From an uncultured Clostridia bacterium (GTDB taxonomy: Bacteria > Bacillota > Clostridia > Oscillospirales > Acutalibacteraceae), in contig CAMJMQ010000027.1 in the NCBI GenBank assembly GCA_946407065.1, positions 1 to 34,459 on the forward strand: a DNA stretch of 34,459 nt, in the 5' to 3' direction. The notes below the pieces were generated by a model. It was not told the origin of the DNA, did no database searches, and was given only the letters and a program-made list of their open reading frames with translations. The position numbers and the translations under genes are program-made. Below are positions 1 through 7,458 of this stretch, in pieces (position 1 is the stretch's first letter; each line of letters begins with the position of its first letter).

Positions 1-5
1 TAACA

Positions 6-47
6 GGGGCTTATAGCCCCAGAGCAAACCACCCGTTTGACGGGTGG
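6..47. repeat. Pair of adjacent perfect hairpins downstream of khpA
   Basis: Two hairpins sit side by side: GGGGCT-TAT-AGCCCC at 6-20 and CCACCCG-TTTGA-CGGGTGG at 29-47. They lie just past the khpA stop on the minus strand and could end that transcript, but the T-run after either arm is short (TTTGCT). The pair also resembles the subterminal palindromes of IS200/IS605-type elements, which is recalled from family knowledge and not proven here. The window edge cuts off whatever lies to the left. Confidence 0.5.
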
Positions 48-68
48 TCATGATTATGGAATGTGGAA

Positions 69-302
69 TTAGTCGATTTCTACCATAACCTTCTCGTCCT
101 TGCGGATCGCGGCGGAACGTGCTACAGTGCGGATCGCCTTGGCGATTCTGCCCTGCTTACCGATGATTCTGCCCATATCGCCCTCTGCAACATGGATGTG
201 ATACACGATGGTACCCTCTTCGTTAGGTTCGTCAACGGTCACGGAAACCGCATCGGGCTCTTCAACCAAGCCCTTAGCAATCGTAAGAAGTAAGTCTTTC
301 AT
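69..302 (-). CDS. khpA: KhpA-type RNA-binding protein (KH domain)
   Basis: A 77-residue single-KH-domain protein of the KhpA/YlqC family. The diagnostic GxxG loop appears in GRIIGKQGR near residues 43-51, followed by the helix AKAIRTVARSAA. In Firmicutes KhpA pairs with KhpB (Jag) and binds many RNAs, affecting cell elongation and division. It is the last visible gene of the ylxM-ffh-rpsP-khpA string, 64 bases after rpsP, the same order as in Bacillus. rimM, trmD and rplS, which usually follow, are not seen before the window ends. The length matches the family. Confidence 0.93.
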   Translation of the reverse strand: MKDLLLTIAKGLVEEPDAVSVTVDEPNEEGTIVYHIHVAEGDMGRIIGKQGRIAKAIRTVARSAAIRKDEKVMVEID

Positions 303-366
303 AATTATGGTCCTTTCGCAATTACAATTAGAAATACTATTGATTCAGTATTCCGGTTTGAAATAC

Positions 367-606
367 TTAGATAATGCCTGTGTTCTTCAATAAAGCCTTT
401 ACGGTATCGGTCGGCTGTGCGCCCTTGGCGATCCATTCCTTAACCTTGTCGGCATCTACGTTAACCTCAGAGGGCTCGGCGGTGGGTTTGTAGGTACCGA
501 TTTCCTCGATGAAGCGGCCGTCACGCGGATAACGCGAGTCAGCTACAACAATACGATAGAAGGGGTTCTTTTTCGCACCCATTCTTTTCAGTCTGATTTT
601 TACCAT
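367..606 (-). CDS. rpsP: 30S ribosomal protein S16
   Basis: A 79-residue S16 protein. The N-terminus [20 protein letters not shown] and the following [20 protein letters not shown] are the family signature, and the length is typical. S16 is a primary binding protein of the 30S 5' domain needed for small-subunit assembly. The start is supported by a strong AAGGAGG site seven bases upstream. It lies in the ffh-rpsP-khpA order on the minus strand, but is separated from ffh by a 224-base spacer that carries a heptamer array. Confidence 0.98.
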   Translation of the reverse strand: MVKIRLKRMGAKKNPFYRIVVADSRYPRDGRFIEEIGTYKPTAEPSEVNVDADKVKEWIAKGAQPTDTVKALLKNTGII

Positions 607-693
607 GGTCTTACCTCCTTGTCTGTTTAGAATACTATATCTAATTTACAATCGGAAATCGTAAATTATCTGAACGGATTACTCCGTGATCAG

Positions 694-813
694 AGTGGTT
701 AGTGGTTAGTGGTCAGTGGCTAGTGGCTAGTGGTCAGTGATTAGTAGTCAGTGGTTAGTGGCTAGTGGTCGCGGGTGCGGGCAGCGCCCGCCGAGAACTG
801 TTCACTGATCACT
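694..813. repeat. Heptamer tandem array with inverted copies
   Basis: Positions 694-770 hold eleven consecutive 7-base units of the form AGTGGYY (AGTGGTT, AGTGGTC, AGTGGCT and two variants, AGTGATT and AGTAGTC), without interruption. A GC-rich hairpin follows at 777-791 (GCGGGC-AGC-GCCCGC). At 800-813 there are two further units on the opposite strand (GTTCACT GATCACT). The array fills most of the ffh-rpsP spacer, inside a probable transcript. Confidence 0.9.
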
Positions 814-830
814 GAAAACCATTCACCGGC

Positions 831-2201
831 TTACATCCCCGGGAAGCCGCCGCCCATCGGGGGCATGCCGCCGTTTGAGTTGAGCATCTTTCTGAGTTGT
901 CTGCCCTTCTTGCCCTTAGAGGTGAACTGACGCATCATCTTCTGGGTCTGTTCGAGCTGTTTGATCAGTCGGTTGACTTCCTCCACCGGTCTGCCGCTGC
1001 CCGCTGCGATCCTGCGCTTGCGGGAGGGATTAAGCAGTCCGGGGTGCTCTCTCTCGGCAGGGGTCATCGACAGGATGATCGCCCTGTTCCAATCGAGCAC
1101 ACGCTCGTTGATATCCATATCATCGACCTTGTTGCCTACGCCCGGGAGCTTGCTGAGGATACCCTTGATGGGCCCCATATTGCGCACCTGATCGAGCTGG
1201 TCGAGCATGTCGTTGAAATCCATTTTATTTTTGAGCATCTTGCGTGCGAGCTCTTCCGCCTTTTCCTGGTCGAGCTTCTGCTCCGCTTCTTCGATCAGCG
1301 TGAGCACGTCGCCCATGCCGAGGATACGGGACGCCATGCGGTCGGGGTGGAACATCTCGAGATCCTCGAGCTTCTCGCCCGTACCGGAGAATTTGATCGG
1401 CTTGCCGGTGACCGCCTTGACGGACAGCGCCGCGCCGCCGCGTGTATCGCCGTCGAGCTTGGTCAGGATGACGCCGGTGATATCCAGCATATCGTTAAAG
1501 GTCTTGGCGACGTTGACAGCGTCCTGACCGGTCATCGCGTCGATGGTCAGCAGGATCTCGTTGGGGCTGACCGCCGCCTTGATGTCCTGCAGTTCCTTCA
1601 TCAGCGCTTCGTCGATATGCAGACGGCCGGCGGTATCGAGGATGACGATATCGTTGCCGTAGTCTCTGGCGTGTTTGATCGCCTCTTTGGCGATGGTGAC
1701 GGGATTTTCGGTACCCATCTCAAAGACCGGCACCTCCGCCTTCGCGCCGACGACCTTGAGCTGTTCGATCGCCGCGGGACGATAGATGTCGCAGGCGACC
1801 AGCATGGGTCGGTGATCCTGCGCCTTGAGGTATTTGCCCAGCTTGGCGGCATGGGTGGTTTTACCGGCGCCCTGTAAGCCGCACAGCATGATGACGGTGG
1901 GCGGCTTGGAGGCATAGTCCAGACGCGCGTCCTCAGCGCCCATCAGGTTGACGAGCTCTTCGTTAACGATTTTGATGACCATCTGGGCGGGTGTCAGGCT
2001 CTCCATGACGTCGGCGCCGATGGCGCGCTCGGTGACGGTGTTGGTGAAGCCCTTGGCAACTTTGAAGTTAACGTCGGCCTCGAGCAGCGCAAGACGTACC
2101 TCACGCATTGCTTCCTTGACGTCGGCTTCTGTCAGCTTGCCCTTGTTTTTGAGCTTTTTGAACGCGTTATTCAGTTTATCGGATAAGCTCTCGAATGCCA
2201 T
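831..2201 (-). CDS. ffh: Signal recognition particle protein Ffh (SRP54)
   Basis: The GTPase subunit of the bacterial signal recognition particle, which binds signal sequences of nascent membrane and secreted proteins and docks with FtsY. The N domain occupies roughly residues 1-90. The G domain starts with P-loop GLQGAGKTT near residue 110 and includes DTAGRLHID and TKLDGDTRGGA. The C-terminal M domain is methionine-rich and ends with a GGMPPMGGGFPGM tail. The start was placed at the second in-frame ATG, giving MAFESLSDKL as in the family (456 residues), because AAAGGAG sits about nine bases from it but directly abuts the earlier ATG at 2210. It follows ylxM by 30 bases. Confidence 0.97.
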   Translation of the reverse strand: MAFESLSDKLNNAFKKLKNKGKLTEADVKEAMREVRLALLEADVNFKVAKGFTNTVTERAIGADVMESLTPAQMVIKIVNEELVNLMGAEDARLDYASKPPTVIMLCGLQGAGKTTHAAKLGKYLKAQDHRPMLVACDIYRPAAIEQLKVVGAKAEVPVFEMGTENPVTIAKEAIKHARDYGNDIVILDTAGRLHIDEALMKELQDIKAAVSPNEILLTIDAMTGQDAVNVAKTFNDMLDITGVILTKLDGDTRGGAALSVKAVTGKPIKFSGTGEKLEDLEMFHPDRMASRILGMGDVLTLIEEAEQKLDQEKAEELARKMLKNKMDFNDMLDQLDQVRNMGPIKGILSKLPGVGNKVDDMDINERVLDWNRAIILSMTPAEREHPGLLNPSRKRRIAAGSGRPVEEVNRLIKQLEQTQKMMRQFTSKGKKGRQLRKMLNSNGGMPPMGGGFPGM

Positions 2202-2231
2202 TTCGGTCATCTCCTTTCGTCGGGTTGAACA

Positions 2232-2579
2232 TCAATCGCTGTTCAGCTGCAATAATGCTTCTATCTGTTCGAGCAGCGGTGTGATATTGCCGCTCTCTGT
2301 GTGTTTGATTTTGTCGATCAGTCCGCGGATGGCGTCGTCGCGCTCGAGGCGCTGATGATAATCCTTCAAAAGCCCGAGCTTTTGCTCATATTCACAGAGC
2401 TTCCTTTCGGCACGAGCTAAGGAATCGCGCACGCCTTGGCGGCTGATGTGCAGGATCTCGGCGACCTCGGACAGGGACAGGTCTTCATTGACATACAATT
2501 CGACGACCCGTCGCTGGGAGTCATTGAGCAGCTCCGCGTAAAAATCGTAGAGCAGTGAGATATCCGGCTTACTGTTCAT
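2232..2579 (-). CDS. ylxM: YlxM/p13-like HTH protein, SRP-associated
   Basis: A 115-residue protein of the YlxM family. It has a sigma-70 region-4-like helix-turn-helix (LSLSEVAEILHISRQGVRDSLARAE, roughly residues 38-62) and a helical C-terminal half. YlxM is encoded next to ffh across Firmicutes and is thought to modulate SRP; its role is not fully settled. The chosen start is ATG at 2579, matching the usual N-terminus. The best ribosome binding site (AGGAAGG, 2594-2600) is 14 bases away, rather far. A five-codon reading frame lies between them. Confidence 0.9.
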   Translation of the reverse strand: MNSKPDISLLYDFYAELLNDSQRRVVELYVNEDLSLSEVAEILHISRQGVRDSLARAERKLCEYEQKLGLLKDYHQRLERDDAIRGLIDKIKHTESGNITPLLEQIEALLQLNSD

Positions 2580-2600
2580 GATCGGCGCTTCATCCTTCCT

Positions 2601-2619
2601 GTAAAGCAAAGAACTTTAC
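2601..2619 (-). promoter_or_regulatory. 5'-UTR hairpin before ylxM
   Basis: GTAAAG at 2601-2606 pairs with CTTTAC at 2614-2619 around a seven-base loop, just upstream of the AGGAAGG site. It falls between the mapped promoter and ylxM and could modulate translation. No T-run follows, so it is not a terminator. Confidence 0.4.
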
Positions 2620-2628
2620 ACCTCGGCT

Positions 2629-2657
2629 ATTATAGCACCGTGACCGGGGATTGTCAA
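2629..2657 (-). promoter_or_regulatory. Consensus sigma-A promoter for ylxM-ffh
   Basis: Read on the minus strand: TTGACA, 17-base spacer, TATAAT, with TGC directly before the -10 (extended -10). Both hexamers match the consensus perfectly. It is correctly placed for ylxM, ffh and probably rpsP-khpA. Confidence 0.92.
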
Positions 2658-2669
2658 GTTTTTTGTGAG

Positions 2670-2696
2670 AAAAAAGCCCGCATCAAGGCGGGCTTT
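2670..2696. terminator. Rho-independent terminator after the lipoprotein gene
   Basis: Perfect 9-bp stem AAAGCCCGC / GCGGGCTTT (2673-2681 with 2688-2696), six-base loop. On the minus strand it is followed by a run of T, separating the lipoprotein transcript from the ylxM promoter immediately downstream. Confidence 0.9.
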
Positions 2697-2713
2697 CGGG
2701 GTATCGGTTGAAT

Positions 2714-3718
2714 TTATTTTTCTTTTTCATCCTCAGAGGCAGCTTCTGTAGCGGCTTCTGTTGATTTTTTCGGCAGCGTCACGCTGATCAGCTCGGTGGA
2801 GTCGATGGTCTCCCAGTTGTCGGCGTCCTTGATCGTAAAGGATACCTTGATACTGTCGATCTCTTCGATATCATGCTCCTTCATATCGAGCTTATAGATG
2901 GTGACGACATCCACCGCGCGCTTGTCGGGCAGGATCGTGCTGTTCATCGCAGAGGTCATATCGTAACCGTTCACGACGACGTCCTCTGCTCTGACCGCGA
3001 TCTTTCGGTCGGTGCCGTTGACCATATAGACCATCACCTCCGTGCCGTCGGAATAGGCACGGTCGGTATTGACACCCTTGAAGATAATCTTGATATCGTC
3101 TTTATCATAGGCGACCTGGCCGCTTTCGTCACATACGACCTCTTCATCCTGTTTGGCGGAGGTCTCGACAGTGATCAGATCGGTCGTTGCAATGGGGTTG
3201 TAGGTTTTGGAATCAACGGGTCTGAGCGCAAACTCGACCTTTTTGATCGAGGTGATGCCTGCGATCGCCAGCTTGAAGTACGGTAAGGTCAAAGAGCAGT
3301 CGGCGCTCTTGGAGGGAGCGAGCTTGGTGTTCATCTCGGGGGTGATCATGTAGCCGTTGACGATCGAATAGGGGGATTGTACAACCATCTCCTTGTTGCT
3401 CTTGTTTTCAACAGTCAGCAACAGCTGCGGTCCGGAGACCGCCGTGTAGTCGATACCCTTCAGCGAGACGGACAGATTCTCGTCATCATAGATCTTCTTC
3501 TGTTCCGTGACGGTGGGTTTGGTATCAAACGTATTGATAAACTTTTTCAGACTCAATGAACCGCCGTTCTCGGTCGGAGCAACAGAATCGGGCGTTTGCA
3601 TTGCCTGTGTTTCATCCTGTTGTACCTGCGTGGGGGTAGAAGAATCTTTCGTTTTGTCACATGCGCATGCCAGCAGAGCCGCCAAAGCGCAAAGCGCAAG
3701 ACATATGATTCGTTTCAT
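2714..3718 (-). CDS. Lipoprotein with two tandem Ig-like repeats, function unknown
   Basis: A 334-residue exported lipoprotein. The N-terminus MKRIICLALCALAALLACAC is a lipoprotein signal peptide with a probable lipidated Cys18 (LLAC). A Ser/Thr/Gln/Pro-rich linker follows, then two related domains of about 110 residues. The first starts near YDDENLSVSLKGI and the second near YDKDDIKIIFKGV. Each ends with a T/S-D-x-I/L-I-S/T-V-type strand. The C-terminus is acidic. I chose the ATG at 3718 because AAGGAG lies nine bases upstream; the earlier ATG at 3739 has no such site. I do not recognise a named family. It is monocistronic, with its own promoter and terminator. Confidence 0.8.
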   Translation of the reverse strand: MKRIICLALCALAALLACACDKTKDSSTPTQVQQDETQAMQTPDSVAPTENGGSLSLKKFINTFDTKPTVTEQKKIYDDENLSVSLKGIDYTAVSGPQLLLTVENKSNKEMVVQSPYSIVNGYMITPEMNTKLAPSKSADCSLTLPYFKLAIAGITSIKKVEFALRPVDSKTYNPIATTDLITVETSAKQDEEVVCDESGQVAYDKDDIKIIFKGVNTDRAYSDGTEVMVYMVNGTDRKIAVRAEDVVVNGYDMTSAMNSTILPDKRAVDVVTIYKLDMKEHDIEEIDSIKVSFTIKDADNWETIDSTELISVTLPKKSTEAATEAASEDEKEK

Positions 3719-3788
3719 TGGTATTATCTCCTTATTCATAACACATAATGAATAGATTTTTATCGGATTTCAAATTGGGCTAACGCTT

Positions 3789-3818
3789 ATTATACTATAT
3801 TTATTTCTCAAATGTCAA
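3789..3818 (-). promoter_or_regulatory. Promoter for the two-domain lipoprotein gene
   Basis: On the minus strand: TTGACA, 18-base spacer, TATAAT, about 70 bases upstream of the gene start at 3718. Both hexamers are perfect. Confidence 0.85.
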
Positions 3819-3899
3819 TAATATGATCAGGAAGAGAAGCGCCGGCGGATAAAATTTGGCACTTTGGCAATTTTAATAGAATTTATTTGAAAAATATAG

Positions 3900-3928
3900 T
3901 TGATTTTCACAGAATTTTATGGTATAAT
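3900..3928 (+). promoter_or_regulatory. Promoter for phoH (extended -10)
   Basis: TTGATT at 3900-3905, 17-base spacer, TATAAT at 3923-3928, preceded by TGG (extended -10). It lies about 50 bases upstream of phoH and is divergent from the lipoprotein promoter at 3789-3818. Confidence 0.85.
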
Positions 3929-3976
3929 AATCAGACATATAAATGAAAAGCATCATGCTTTTCTATAAGAGGCATT

Positions 3977-4948
3977 ATGGAACAAATTATCAACATCGAC
4001 CGCATGGAGCATGCTGCCGCCCTGTTCGGCAGCTTTGATTCCAATATCAAAATCATCGAGGATGAGTTCGGCGTGCGCGTTCACGCGCGTGACAGCGAGC
4101 TCAAGATCTCCGGAGAAGCCGAGGGTGTGCTCAAGGCGAGCAAGGTGATTGATAGCCTGCTCAGTCTGCTCAACCGCGGAGAACAGCTCTCGGAGCAGAA
4201 CATCACCTATTGTATCTCGCTGGTCAACGACGGCAGTGAGGAGAAGATCGAAACGCTCGCCTCCGACTGTGTCTGTGTGACCGCCAAGGGTAAGCCCATC
4301 AAGCCCAAGACGATGGGTCAAAAGCGTTATTGCTCCGCGATCGAGAACAATACGATCACCATCGCCGTAGGCCCCGCCGGTACCGGTAAGACCTATCTGG
4401 CGGTCGCGATGGCGGTGACCGCCTTCCGCAGTAAGGAGGTCAACCGTATCATCCTCACCCGACCCGCTGTAGAAGCGGGTGAGAAGCTTGGCTTTTTGCC
4501 GGGCGATCTGCAAAGCAAGGTCGACCCTTATCTGCGCCCGCTGTATGACGCGCTTTTCGATATGCTGGGCGCCGAGACCTATCAGAAATATCTGGAAAGA
4601 GGGAATATCGAGGTAGCTCCCTTGGCGTATATGCGCGGCAGGACGCTGGATGACAGCTTCATCATCCTTGACGAGGCGCAGAATACCACCTCTGAGCAGA
4701 TGAAGATGTTCCTCACCCGACTGGGCAATAACTCCAAGATGGTCATCACGGGCGACATCACCCAGATCGACCTGCCCTCGGGGGCGAAATCCGGCTTGAA
4801 GGAAGCCGTCAAGATCCTCAAGGGGATCAAGGGCATTGAGCGCATGACCTTCTCCGACAAGGACGTTGTGCGACATCGACTGGTACAGGATATCATCCGC
4901 GCGTATGAAAAGGCACAGGAACGCAACAGAAGCAACAAGCCGCAGTAG
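3977..4948 (+). CDS. phoH: PhoH family ATPase
   Basis: A 323-residue PhoH/YbeZ-type protein. An N-terminal KH-like region (residues about 10-80) precedes an SF1-helicase-like ATPase core with P-loop GPAGTGKT near residue 133, the conserved LTRPAVEAGEKLGFLPGD, Walker B IILDEAQNTT and the sensor VITGDITQIDLP. PhoH2/YbeZ proteins are linked to RNA metabolism and work with YbeY, encoded next. Start supported by AAGAGG upstream. In many Firmicutes an HD-domain membrane phosphodiesterase separates phoH and ybeY; here only a 166-base gap does. Confidence 0.96.
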   Translation: MEQIINIDRMEHAAALFGSFDSNIKIIEDEFGVRVHARDSELKISGEAEGVLKASKVIDSLLSLLNRGEQLSEQNITYCISLVNDGSEEKIETLASDCVCVTAKGKPIKPKTMGQKRYCSAIENNTITIAVGPAGTGKTYLAVAMAVTAFRSKEVNRIILTRPAVEAGEKLGFLPGDLQSKVDPYLRPLYDALFDMLGAETYQKYLERGNIEVAPLAYMRGRTLDDSFIILDEAQNTTSEQMKMFLTRLGNNSKMVITGDITQIDLPSGAKSGLKEAVKILKGIKGIERMTFSDKDVVRHRLVQDIIRAYEKAQERNRSNKPQ

Positions 4949-5012
4949 GTTTTCATAAACTTTATATATAAGAGAGGTAGCAAGGACGCGTTAACGAAGG
5001 ATAAGTTTGGTT

Positions 5013-5093
5013 ATGGATTTGCCGGTAAAGACGACCCTCAATGATCCTACACTGCTCGTATTCCGGCGTAACATGATCTCATCGTATCGATGA
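5013..5093 (+). CDS. Possible 26-residue small ORF between phoH and ybeY
   Basis: An ATG-initiated frame (starting MDLPVKTTLNDPTLLV) ends in TGA inside a perfect hairpin, CTCATCG-TAT-CGATGAG. Upstream there is only a weak GAAGGATAAG. It resembles no protein I know. It may be a chance ORF; the hairpin overlapping its stop is the more solid observation. Confidence 0.25.
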   Translation: MDLPVKTTLNDPTLLVFRRNMISSYR

Positions 5094-5114
5094 GCCATAG
5101 AGAGAGTAGGGATT

Positions 5115-5615
5115 ATGATGTTTATGATGGCAATGGCAACCGACAAAGTGAAAGTAATCATCACCGACAGGCAGAAGAAGGTGCGGATTCCCACGGGACT
5201 GCGGATGCAGATCCGCCGCGCGTGTATCGCCGTATTGCGTGAGGAGCGGTTCGAGGGTGACAGCGAGGTCTCGGTGAGCTTTGTGGATAATGAAGAGATC
5301 CGCAAGCTGAACAAGGAGTTCAGGAACATCGACTCCGCCACCGACGTGCTCTCGTTCCCTCTGGGCGAGAACGGCGTGTATGACGTTAACCCCGATACCG
5401 GCGCCAAGCTCCTCGGCGACGTCGTTATTTCTATGGAGCGCGCGCAGGAGCAGGCGATAGAATACGGTCACAGCTTTGAGCGTGAGGTGTGTTACCTCAC
5501 CGTACACAGCATGCTCCATCTGCTGGGCTACGACCACATGGAGCCGCAGGAAAAAGCCGAGATGCGCATGAAGGAAGAAACCGTCATGGCACGTATCGGA
5601 CTGGAAAGAATCTAA
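5115..5615 (+). CDS. ybeY: Endoribonuclease YbeY, rRNA maturation factor
   Basis: A 166-residue YbeY, a zinc-dependent protein required for 16S rRNA 3'-end processing and 70S ribosome quality control. The metal site is visible as HSMLHLLGYDH near residues 134-144, followed by EKAEMRMKEE; the usual second residue Gly is Ser here. The A-T-D-V-L-S-F-P motif lies near residue 75. Five in-frame ATGs occur within the first seven codons, so the exact start is unsure; the TAGGG site best fits 5115 or 5118. The gene sits between phoH and era, its common context. Confidence 0.95.
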   Translation: MMFMMAMATDKVKVIITDRQKKVRIPTGLRMQIRRACIAVLREERFEGDSEVSVSFVDNEEIRKLNKEFRNIDSATDVLSFPLGENGVYDVNPDTGAKLLGDVVISMERAQEQAIEYGHSFEREVCYLTVHSMLHLLGYDHMEPQEKAEMRMKEETVMARIGLERI

Positions 5616-5622
5616 AACATCG

Positions 5623-5646
5623 GGCGCACGCCGCAGAGCGTGCGCC
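5623..5646. other. Perfect 9-bp hairpin after ybeY
   Basis: GGCGCACGC (5623-5631) pairs with GCGTGCGCC (5638-5646) around loop CGCAGA. Only TTCAATTA follows, so it is a weak terminator at best. It may act as a processing or attenuation site between ybeY and era. Confidence 0.55.
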
Positions 5647-5668
5647 TTCAATTATGACGGAAATAATA

Positions 5669-5697
5669 TTGACAATTTATTGTTTTTTAGGTATAAC
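5669..5697 (+). promoter_or_regulatory. Promoter for era
   Basis: TTGACA at 5669-5674, 17-base spacer, TATAAC at 5692-5697, about 30 bases upstream of era. Confidence 0.85.
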
Positions 5698-5728
5698 ATT
5701 GATTGATAAAAGGTAAAGGAAAACGACT

Positions 5729-6643
5729 ATGAATAATCAACAAAGATCCGTATTCATCACCATCGTCGGCATCCCGAATGTCGGCAAAAGCTCCATTCTG
5801 AACCGTATCTTAGGGCACAAGATCGCGATCGTCAGCTCCAAGCCCCAAACCACCCGTACCCGCATCACGGGCATCCTCACGGACGGCGACGATCAACTGG
5901 TGTTCATCGACACCCCCGGTCTGTTAAAACCCCGCAATGAGCTGGGCGAATATATGGTCAAGGCGATCAACGAGAGCGTGCCGAACGGCGATGTTGCCGT
6001 GTTGGTGGTCGAAGCGACCGGCGGCGTACGCAAGGGCGAGCTGAGCCTGATCGAAAAGCTCAAAAAGTCAAATATGCCCGCGATCCTCGCGATCAACAAG
6101 ATCGATATGCTCAAGAATAAAAAGGAAGAGCTGATGGAAGCGATCCTCTCCTACAGCGAGCTGTACAACTTTGACGCGGTCGTGCCGATCTCCGCGCAGA
6201 CAGGCGAGGGCTTCCCCGCACTGACGGACGAGTTGAAAAAGCACTGCGTCGAAGGCGGCCATTTCTTTGACGATGACGCGCTGACCGACCAGCCCGAGAA
6301 GGTGATCGTCTCCGAGATCATCCGCGAGAAGATCCTGCGACTCTGCGACAAGGAGATCCCTCACGGTACCGCGGTGGTGATCGAGAGTCTCAAAGAGCGT
6401 GAAAACGGCGAACTCATGGATATCGAGGCGACCATTTTCTGTGAGCGTGACTCGCACAAGGGTATCATCATCGGCAAGAAGGGCACCATGCTCAAGAAGA
6501 TCTCGACCTATGCAAGGCAGGATATCGAGCGCTTTTTCGGCTGTAAGGTGAACCTGCAAACGTGGGTCAAGGTAAAGGAGGATTGGCGCAATCGCCGCGC
6601 ACTGCTCACGAATTTCGGCTATGATAAAAAGAGCTTTGATTGA
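5729..6643 (+). CDS. era: GTPase Era, 30S assembly factor
   Basis: A 304-residue Era. The GTPase domain shows GIPNVGKS (14-21), the switch TTRTRITG, DTPGLLKPR and NKIDML. A C-terminal KH domain includes the IIGKKGTMLKKI loop, which binds the 3' end of 16S rRNA. Era monitors late 30S assembly. It has its own promoter and is followed immediately by a strong terminator, so it may be transcribed largely alone. Start supported by AAAGGTAAAGG and by the standard N-terminal length. Confidence 0.97.
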   Translation: MNNQQRSVFITIVGIPNVGKSSILNRILGHKIAIVSSKPQTTRTRITGILTDGDDQLVFIDTPGLLKPRNELGEYMVKAINESVPNGDVAVLVVEATGGVRKGELSLIEKLKKSNMPAILAINKIDMLKNKKEELMEAILSYSELYNFDAVVPISAQTGEGFPALTDELKKHCVEGGHFFDDDALTDQPEKVIVSEIIREKILRLCDKEIPHGTAVVIESLKERENGELMDIEATIFCERDSHKGIIIGKKGTMLKKISTYARQDIERFFGCKVNLQTWVKVKEDWRNRRALLTNFGYDKKSFD

Positions 6644-6660
6644 TACTTTTTCAAATACCG

Positions 6661-6685
6661 ACTCCCTCAAACGAGGGAGTTTTTG
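6661..6685 (+). terminator. Terminator after era
   Basis: ACTCCCTC (6661-6668), loop AAAC, GAGGGAGT (6673-6680), then TTTTTG: a perfect 8-bp stem and U-run. Confidence 0.92.
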
Positions 6686-6728
6686 TTTGTCATAAAAGTA
6701 ATCAATCATATATGAGCAGTCGTTTTCC

Positions 6729-6990
6729 AAGGCTCCCTTTGGGAAAGGGAGCTGTCCCCGGACATTCGTGTCCGGAGACTGAGGAATTGTATCAAATTGT
6801 TTGAGCGGAGCGAGTATCTATATGATTACCACGTTGCATATATTACAAATGTAATATCAGAGTATCTCCCTACGGTCGGTCAATTCATACAATTCATCCG
6901 AGCTCGTTTAACACGAGCCCACCTTCCTTTCCCAAAGGAAGGCTTTGATAGGCTTTATGCCGACTGAACTTCCTCGATCGAGGGAGTTTT
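6729..6990. repeat. Foldback repeat element, copy A
   Basis: About 260 bases forming a large imperfect inverted repeat. It starts with AAGGCTCCCTTTGGGAAAG and ends with a related CCTTCCTTTCCCAAAGGAAG block plus a second hairpin (6967-6985). The inner segment GAATTGTATCAAATTG...GAGTATC is mirrored by AGTATCTCCC...CAATTCATACAATTC. A diverged copy lies at 32346-32680. No transposase is encoded, which fits a MITE-like or REP-like element. It occupies part of the 815-base gap between era and the yqzL-like gene (6644-7458), which otherwise holds a second small element at 7056-7168 and no recognisable gene. Confidence 0.8.
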
Positions 6991-7055
6991 CTTATATAAA
7001 ATTGATGCTTTTCTTTTCAGAAATGCACTGCGTTTATGCGGATAGAAAACCTTTT

Positions 7056-7168
7056 TGTAGGGTACGGCATTTATGACGTACCGAGATAATCTTCACGGTT
7101 GTATCGGCGAGATGACAAAAGGAAAATGCCGGTTTCCTGCGGCACGTCGACAAGCGCCGTGCCCTACA
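7056..7168. repeat. GTAGGG-type palindromic element
   Basis: The left end TGTAGGGTACGGCATTTATG matches the left end of the 25449-25711 element. The right end (7139-7168) is its partial inverse, ending in GTGCCCTACA. Total about 113 bases. The ORF read through it is a by-product of the repeat. Confidence 0.75.
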
Positions 7169-7421
7169 GAGAAGGGGAATATACTTTCTGCTTTAGCTGT
7201 ATACTTCTTTCCGATTTCGGTCGAGATTCCTCTTGATATGCTCATTCTTTTATGATAGAATCAATATGTAGTGGTTTGTGAAGAAATCAGCGGAATATTT
7301 CGGTTGAGGTCGCCGTCGTTCCGATATGTTTAGATCATGCGTATCCACGGGACTTCGTGACGACCGCTTTACGAAAATTTTCCATCTACATATTTCACGC
7401 GATAATACCCACCTATTTCGG

Positions 7422-7427
7422 TATAAT
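7422..7427 (+). promoter_or_regulatory. Possible -10 box before yqzL-recO
   Basis: A perfect TATAAT lies 31 bases upstream of the yqzL-like start, but I see no good -35 hexamer at 16-18 bases. Some promoter is expected here because the upstream era transcript terminates. Confidence 0.4.
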
Positions 7428-7458
7428 AACCCTATACCAATGAAAAGGGAATGATCGT

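Noticed and set aside
694..770. Possible CRISPR-like array
   Set aside because: Units are only seven bases, contiguous, and have no spacers.
897..1877. 326-codon plus-strand frame inside ffh
   Set aside because: Shadow of ffh; the real protein is full length with all SRP54 motifs.
7073..7255. 60-codon ORF between era and recO
   Set aside because: It begins inside a GTAGGG repeat end and has no recognisable product.
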